Shown here one piece after another: positions 58,646 to 64,000 of a stretch of 64,000 bases of DNA. The stretch's first letter is position 1. Every line of letters starts with the position of its first letter. The notes under the pieces were generated by a model. It saw only the letters and a program-made list of their open reading frames with translations, was not told where the DNA came from and ran no database searches. The stretch spans positions 868,001 through 932,000 of the forward strand of contig NW_026570227.1 in assembly GCF_019649055.1 (NCBI RefSeq), written 5' to 3'. This DNA is from Paramacrobiotus metropolitanus. Lineage: Eukaryota; Tardigrada; Eutardigrada; Parachela; Macrobiotidae. Made by a program: the position numbers and the translations under genes.

Positions 58646-60753
58646 TTAGCATTCTACAGCGTTTATAGAATATTCGCTTTGATTAACATTTATAAACTCC
58701 GCTCCCATTGGAATGGGTTTTGAGCAGTCGATCGGGATCTGGTATTTTCCGTACCCGGAAAAGCTATTGAGAGCAGAGAATATTTGATACGCTCCGTCAG
58801 TGTCTGCTATCTGTGTGAATCGGGACGTATTGTTGCTCCACCATCGGCGAAACCAGGCGAATTCGCATCCGCAGTGCAGGTGCAAGAGATAATCCCGGAT
58901 GCGTTGCGTAAACATAACCGGCAACTGAGGATCAGCTAGTTCCTCCTCATACGTGCGCAAATTCTGCAAATTATACTCCAACGAGAGTCCTACGAGCGAC
59001 GGCAGATTACTAAATGCGTTCTCCTCCAAGGCCCGGATCGTCGTATTGTAGAAGAAAATCTGTCGGAGTTTTACGGAATTTTGGAAATCGCTTCTGGTGA
59101 TTACCAGGTCGGAACAGTTGCACGTCACGAGCTGTATTAAATTTGTCAAATATAGGTCGTGGAGTTTCTGCATCGCTCGCTCTTTGACGCAGCTCATGAA
59201 ATTGAAAAGGACAATCTGCTGACGTATCGGTGCGAAGTCTTTGAATTCCACGACTGTGCTGTCGTCCAGATCCAGGAGGACGGCTCGAAGCGGTAGCCGA
59301 CTGATGGCCGTTACCACCCGTCGGATACGGTTTAAATCTGCACCGCAGTAATCGGATACCTGATATGCACGGCGTGTGTCGTTTGTTCGACAATCTCCGG
59401 GGTCGTTGCACCCGGCGAAATTCTGCGTCGCACACTCTTCCGGGGACATCGAGGCAACAGAAAACTCGGGATACCGGTCATCGCTGCCGCTGTCTTTGGG
59501 ATCGCCAGGCTGCCATTTTTCCTTGTCTAAAGAAAGTAAGCAGTTCAAGTTTTATTAAGCGCTGAAGCACGGTCCGGATAGTGCTCCGCATTTTAGCATC
59601 CAGATAAATTTTTTGACCTTACAGCCAAATTGTACGCTTCAGTTATTCACTTACAGAGATTATCGTTTATAGAAAATCGCTGCTGCTGGAAATCTATAGA
59701 CCCCGCTCCGGTGGGAAACGGTTTAACTGCACAGTCGACTGGCAGATAAACTTGGCTGTTATTTATCGCATCGTTGCCCCAATGAAACGGATAGATTTGG
59801 TAGACTTCACGGTCGCCTGCGCTCGTCATTAGGTGCTTATTCTCCCACCATTCACGAAACCATTCGAAAGCCAGTCCACAGTGCAGCTCTTTCAGGAACG
59901 CGCGAATTTCGCTACTGAATGTCTGCATCTGCGCCAACCCGGCTTCCAGTGACAGCAACCGCAAAGCGGGAAGATCGGTGAAGGTAAATCTTTCCAGCGA
60001 TTGAATGGTGGTGTTGGCGAATGTTATTAGACGCAGTTTCGGTGATGGCCAAAAGTCCGCTCGGCGGATTTTTAGATTGTAGCAGTTTTCTACGTACAAA
60101 TCCAGCAAATTGGATAAGAGTAAGGAGGACAGTCTGCCGGTGGAGCGAACGGATGTACAATTGGACAACGTAAACAGGAGCACCTGCTGTCGAACCGGAG
60201 CAAAATTGTCAAAGGTCACTTGATCGCCGTCAACGAGGCTAATCCATACAGGGCGCAAAGGACGCCCAGTAAAAGCCATCGCCATTTGTTGAATTTCGGC
60301 AGATGTGGCGTTGTTGTCGCAGCTGATTTGTAATACCGGACTATCAGGACAGTTACTGGCTAGGGTTTCTCGCGAGCGGCAGTTATCGGTGAACTGCAGT
60401 CGACACTGTGCTTGCGCCATTGGTTCAGCGGAGAAAATTGGGAACGGTACCGGTGCAAAATCCGAATTGCAGTTACCGTAATCTAAAGCATGCAAATGCT
60501 GTATTTGGACCAATATTTCACTCGGGATATATTATTACGGCACTCCAGTACGAGTTTCTTGAAAGGTGGGCTCGTAATTACGTACAATTTGGGAAATATC
60601 GTCGGGTAACATACCGTCTGCGGTTGAAGCTGCACGTGGAACAGCATGATGATCCACCACCAAATATTCATCTTTGAATTTCAAAACGCTACCCCGCGCC
60701 AAAGATACTGATAGCACAACGATTAAATTAGCCAAGCGCAAGTCTGAAGCCAT
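58646..60753 (-). CDS. Secreted double-LRR protein B (589 aa)
   Basis: Exons 60753-60693 (signal peptide, MASDLRLANLIVVLSVSLA), 60482-59655 and 59526-58646; phase 1 at both junctions. The first module exon is 828 bases, exactly as in gene A. LRRs include TTIQSLERFTFTDLPALRLL and TTIRALEENAFSNLPSL; the LRRCT-like ends are LHCGLAFEWFREWW and LHCGCEFAWFRRWW with following DC pairs (PVDCA, PIDCS). Several N-glycosylation sequons (NNAT, NTS, NQS) are visible. It is open throughout, so it is probably functional. It is closest in structure to its neighbours at 54998 and 61735. Role unknown, extracellular. Confidence 0.83.
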
Positions 60754-61734
60754 GAATGGCAACTAGCATTTTATAGTTGATCGATGGAAATTAATATTTT
60801 GCTCGCTGCGCTTCCCCAGGTGAAATTACTTAAATTTTCCGTATATCCGCGTCACATACGTGAGAAGTATAGTGAAGTGAAGTATTGTTGATACAGGTGA
60901 TAGAATGATAATATTTCGAATCTGACAGCTAATTATTGTCGGAAATGTGCTTAAAGCTTCATGTGATGCTGTACCTGTGGAACTGGTTTTTACTTTTCAA
61001 GAAGTCTGGTAGTTAGACTTTAGCAGCTGCATTTTCATATTTTTGCCGCACACTGAACGGCATTCTGAGTAATCATCGCTTTTACTGATGCAGGCATGAT
61101 TTGCGGTTATTTTTCCAGAAAACTTATTCGAAATCAATATCTGAATAGCAGCAACTGCCGTGTCTGGTCCTAAATTGCCGCGTGATAATAAATCAACCAG
61201 TCACCATGCCGCTCTGCGCTGTACAGAGTGCTTTGTGGATACTTCTACTGAATTTGTAGTAATGTCGAAGCATGAAAATGTACATACGCGTATGTACCTC
61301 CCACAAAATCTCGACTACATAATATATTGTGGGTTTTAACAATACCGCTCCACTACAATTCCCGTTGCTGCATGCTCCTTAATCCACTGTGAATATGCGT
61401 AGCAGTTACAATGCACTGCCAGCATATGGTGTAATGTAAATTGTCAATAATTATAATAAATAAATAAATTGTCAGTCCGTGATGATGTAGATGAAATATT
61501 TCGATACAAAAGAGATTCGAGATATTGTTTTGTTACTTACTAATTATTCCGCTTGCTTCCACATCTTGTAATGCTTAAGCTGAACGCCAAGAAATCTCTG
61601 TTATAAAACAGTGTTATCATCTTGTCAAGACATACACCGCTTACCTTTATAAAACCACATTTCCGGTCAATTAAATGATTATGATTCATGAGTATGTTCT
61701 ATTAAGCAACAATATGCTCAAAACAGAAGGCATC
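60754..61734. other. Intergenic DNA between LRR genes B and C
   Basis: No gene is supported; AT-rich. It includes the likely promoter of gene B at its left end. Confidence 0.4.
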
Positions 61735-63792
61735 TTAGCATTCTAAAGCGTTCACAGAAAATTCACTTTGATTAGCATTTACAAATGCCGCTCCAATCGG
61801 AATTGGCTTTGCACAGTCGATCGGGATTTGTTCCTGAGTGTACTTGTTAAAGGTGGAAGCAACAGCAAACAGATCGTACACTCCGCCGGTTTCCGCTATA
61901 TTTTGGGTAAATCGGTCTGTATTGTTGCTCCACCATCGTCGAAACCAGGCAAACTCGCAGCCGCAGTGCAGGTGAAAAAGATAGTCACGGGTGCGTTTGG
62001 TATACATAACCGGCTGAAAAGAATCGATCGTCATCTCTTCGTATGTTGGTAAATTTTTCAGACAGTATTCCAGCGATAGTGCCACGAGCGACGGTAAATT
62101 CGTGAACGTGTCCTCCTGCGACGTCCGGATGGTTGTATTCCGGAACAAAATCTGTCGCAGCTTCACTGAGTTCTCAAAATCGTTTTTCATAATAACCAGA
62201 TCGGAGCAGTTCAAAGTCATAAACTCCAGAAGATTTGTCCAGTACAAACTGCGAAGGCTTTCTGTGGCTCGCTCTTTTACGCAATTGCGCAGCCGAAATA
62301 TGACGATCCGCTTACGGATCGGCGCCATATCGCTGAACGTAGTTGAAGTATGTGCTATCCTCAAGGTTCATTATGACCGGTCGAACTGGTAGTCGGATCA
62401 TCGCAGTTACCGCACGATGGGTGCGCTCTAAACCCGCGTTCCTGGTATTGCAGTAGCCGTAGTCGTAAATTTCGTATGCGAGACGTGTACTGTTCTCTCC
62501 ACAATCATGCCGTAAGCAGTCGCATAATTCCTGCGTAGCACATTCTTCCGCGGACAAGGGTTCGACAGAGAACTCGGGATATCTATCATCCGCATCTGTA
62601 TCGTTGGCGTTACCAGGCTGCCATGTTTCTATATCTGAAAACAAAATAAACAAGAACCGCTCGAGACTAAATCTTTTGATCTGGTGTACGCTATACAAAA
62701 TAAAATTAATTTTTGTTCGCTCGCTTGTCTGTGTGCTTCTTGATTTCTTGCTTTATGAGAAGGTAAACAGTACGATTGTTTTGCCATTAGTGAGCGCAGT
62801 TGTATACTTACAAAGGTCATCGTTAACAGAGAATCGCTCTTGTTGGAAATCTGTAGACGCTACTCCGCTAGGAAACGGTTTTGCTGCGCAATCGACGGGC
62901 AAATAAATATCGCTTTTATTCCTGGGATCACGGCCCCATCGAAAAGGATAGATTTGGTACGCTTCATATTCCTGTGCGCTCTTCAGCAGATGCTGCATTC
63001 CCGGAACCATTCGAAAGTTTCACCGCAATGCAGCTCTTTTAAGTGCGCTCGAATTTCGCTGCTGAATGACGGCATGCGTGCTAACCCGGCTTCCAATGAC
63101 AGCAACCGCAACGCGGGAAGATCGGTAAATGTATCTCTTTCCAGTGACTGAATGGTCGTGTTGACAAAATTGATCACGCGAACTTTCAAGGACGACCGGA
63201 AATCTGCACGGCAAAATTTCAAACTATAGCAGTTTTCTAAGGACAATTCCAGCAGATTGGACAAGCGTAATGCAGGCAATTTCCCAGTTGCGCGAGCGGA
63301 TGTACAGTTGTAAAAGAGAATCCGATGACCTGATTGTGTACCGGAGCGATATTCTGGAACACCACTTGTTCGCCGTCATTAAGTGCGACCCATACGGCTC
63401 GCAAGGGACGCCTGGCAAATGCCGTCGCCATTCGTTGAATTTCGGATGTGGCGTTGCTGTCACAACTGATTTGTAATACCGGACTACTAGGACAATTACT
63501 GGCTAGGGTTTCCCGCGACCGACAGTTATCAGTAAACTGCATGCGACACTGATCCTGTGCCATTGGTTCGGCCGAGAAGATCGGGAAAGGTACTGGTGCA
63601 AGATCCGGATTGGAATTCTCGTTATCTGGATATATAATGAACAAGGGATACTTGTAGATTATTAAAGGTAAAACTATTAAAACTAATTTTAGAACAGGTT
63701 TGGTGATTGCATTTTTAAATTCGTTTCATACCGTCTGCAGACGAAAATGGATAACAGATTAACATGATGATGGCCACCCACGGAATATCCAT
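61735..63792 (-). pseudogene. Third double-LRR gene (C), frame-broken
   Basis: The same exon plan is present: signal exon 63792-63732 (MDIPWVAIIMLICYPFSSAD), module exons 63625-62812 and 62634-61735, with conserved splice sites. The first module exon is 814 bases against 828 in genes A and B, which is not a multiple of three apart. One break lies near 63320 (after GFSF, before NCTSARATG). A loss of about ten bases lies after EWFRE near 63005, removing the WWENK part of the LRRCT-like motif. A third break lies near 62345 in the second module. There are no other premature stops, so the decay is recent or partly due to sequence error. The retained splice signals support the shared gene model. 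Confidence 0.72.
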
Positions 63793-64000
63793 GTTGTGTG
63801 TGAGAACCTTGTGCCGGCGTTAAACAAAGAAGTTGCTTGAGCTGAGCTTGTTCAAAGGGATCGAAAAAACAAAAAACAGCTAAGTATATTTCATGCACGA
63901 TGCTAACTGCGAAACAGTGTAGATCACGAGCTTTTATTCAAGACACTTCCGTGTTTTCCTCTAAGTGATTTACCCTGGATTTACTGTCACACAAGCGTAC
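63793..64000. other. Upstream of LRR gene C
   Basis: Short end piece of the window; the likely promoter side of gene C. Nothing else is recognisable. Confidence 0.3.

Overview
This is a eukaryotic nuclear window. GC-rich exons carry GT-AG introns of about 50-1000 bases and sit in AT-rich intergenic DNA full of small inverted-repeat elements. The genes (an SLC2-type sugar transporter piece, a BTB-BACK-kelch protein, an F-box gene, secreted LRR proteins, a berberine-bridge-type FAD oxidase) suit a small ecdysozoan animal; a tardigrade is my best guess, from gene content and compactness only. Exon models below rest on splice consensus plus agreement of reading phase across every junction.

Layout, left to right. 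0-1.2 kb: first exon of an SLC2/GLUT-like transporter. 2.2-5.15 kb and 14.9-16.9 kb: two arms of an inverted segmental duplication, each with a three-exon secreted Cys-rich gene (left apparently intact, right broken) and the tail of a second, oppositely oriented gene. 6.7-10.3 kb (minus): a seven-exon gene for a 481-residue basic, Pro-rich, probably nuclear protein of unknown family. 10.8-14.8 kb: several non-autonomous transposons. 17-18.2 kb: a hairpin, an 18-bp triplication and a 5S-rRNA-like segment. 18.9-22.5 kb (plus): BTB-BACK-kelch gene. 23.3-26.2 kb (plus): bicovalent-type FAD oxidase with a hAT-type MITE in an intron. 26.5 kb: tRNA-like Pol III unit. 28.7-30.8 kb (plus): F-box gene with one frame break. 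54.9-63.8 kb (minus): three tandem genes for secreted proteins with two LRR modules each; the third is broken.

The centrepiece, 30,962-54,100, is a 23.1-kb Ty3/gypsy-class LTR retrotransposon on the minus strand. It has 390-bp LTRs (about 98% alike), an initiator-tRNA-Met-like primer site, a gag region, and pol with RT (YIDD), RNase H and a DD35E integrase. Downstream of pol lie about 10 kb of extra ORFs with no env. These encode low-complexity, coiled-coil and possible winged-helix proteins that I do not recognise. The ORFs fall into six ATG-headed units. Three junctions between units are exact ATGA stop/start overlaps, the other ORF changes happen without an ATG and nearly all shift the frame by -1, and a decamer CCCGNTAGGG recurs at least ten times on one strand in varied reading frames. 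No retropepsin or zinc knuckle is visible. This giant polycistronic element is the most likely undescribed system here.
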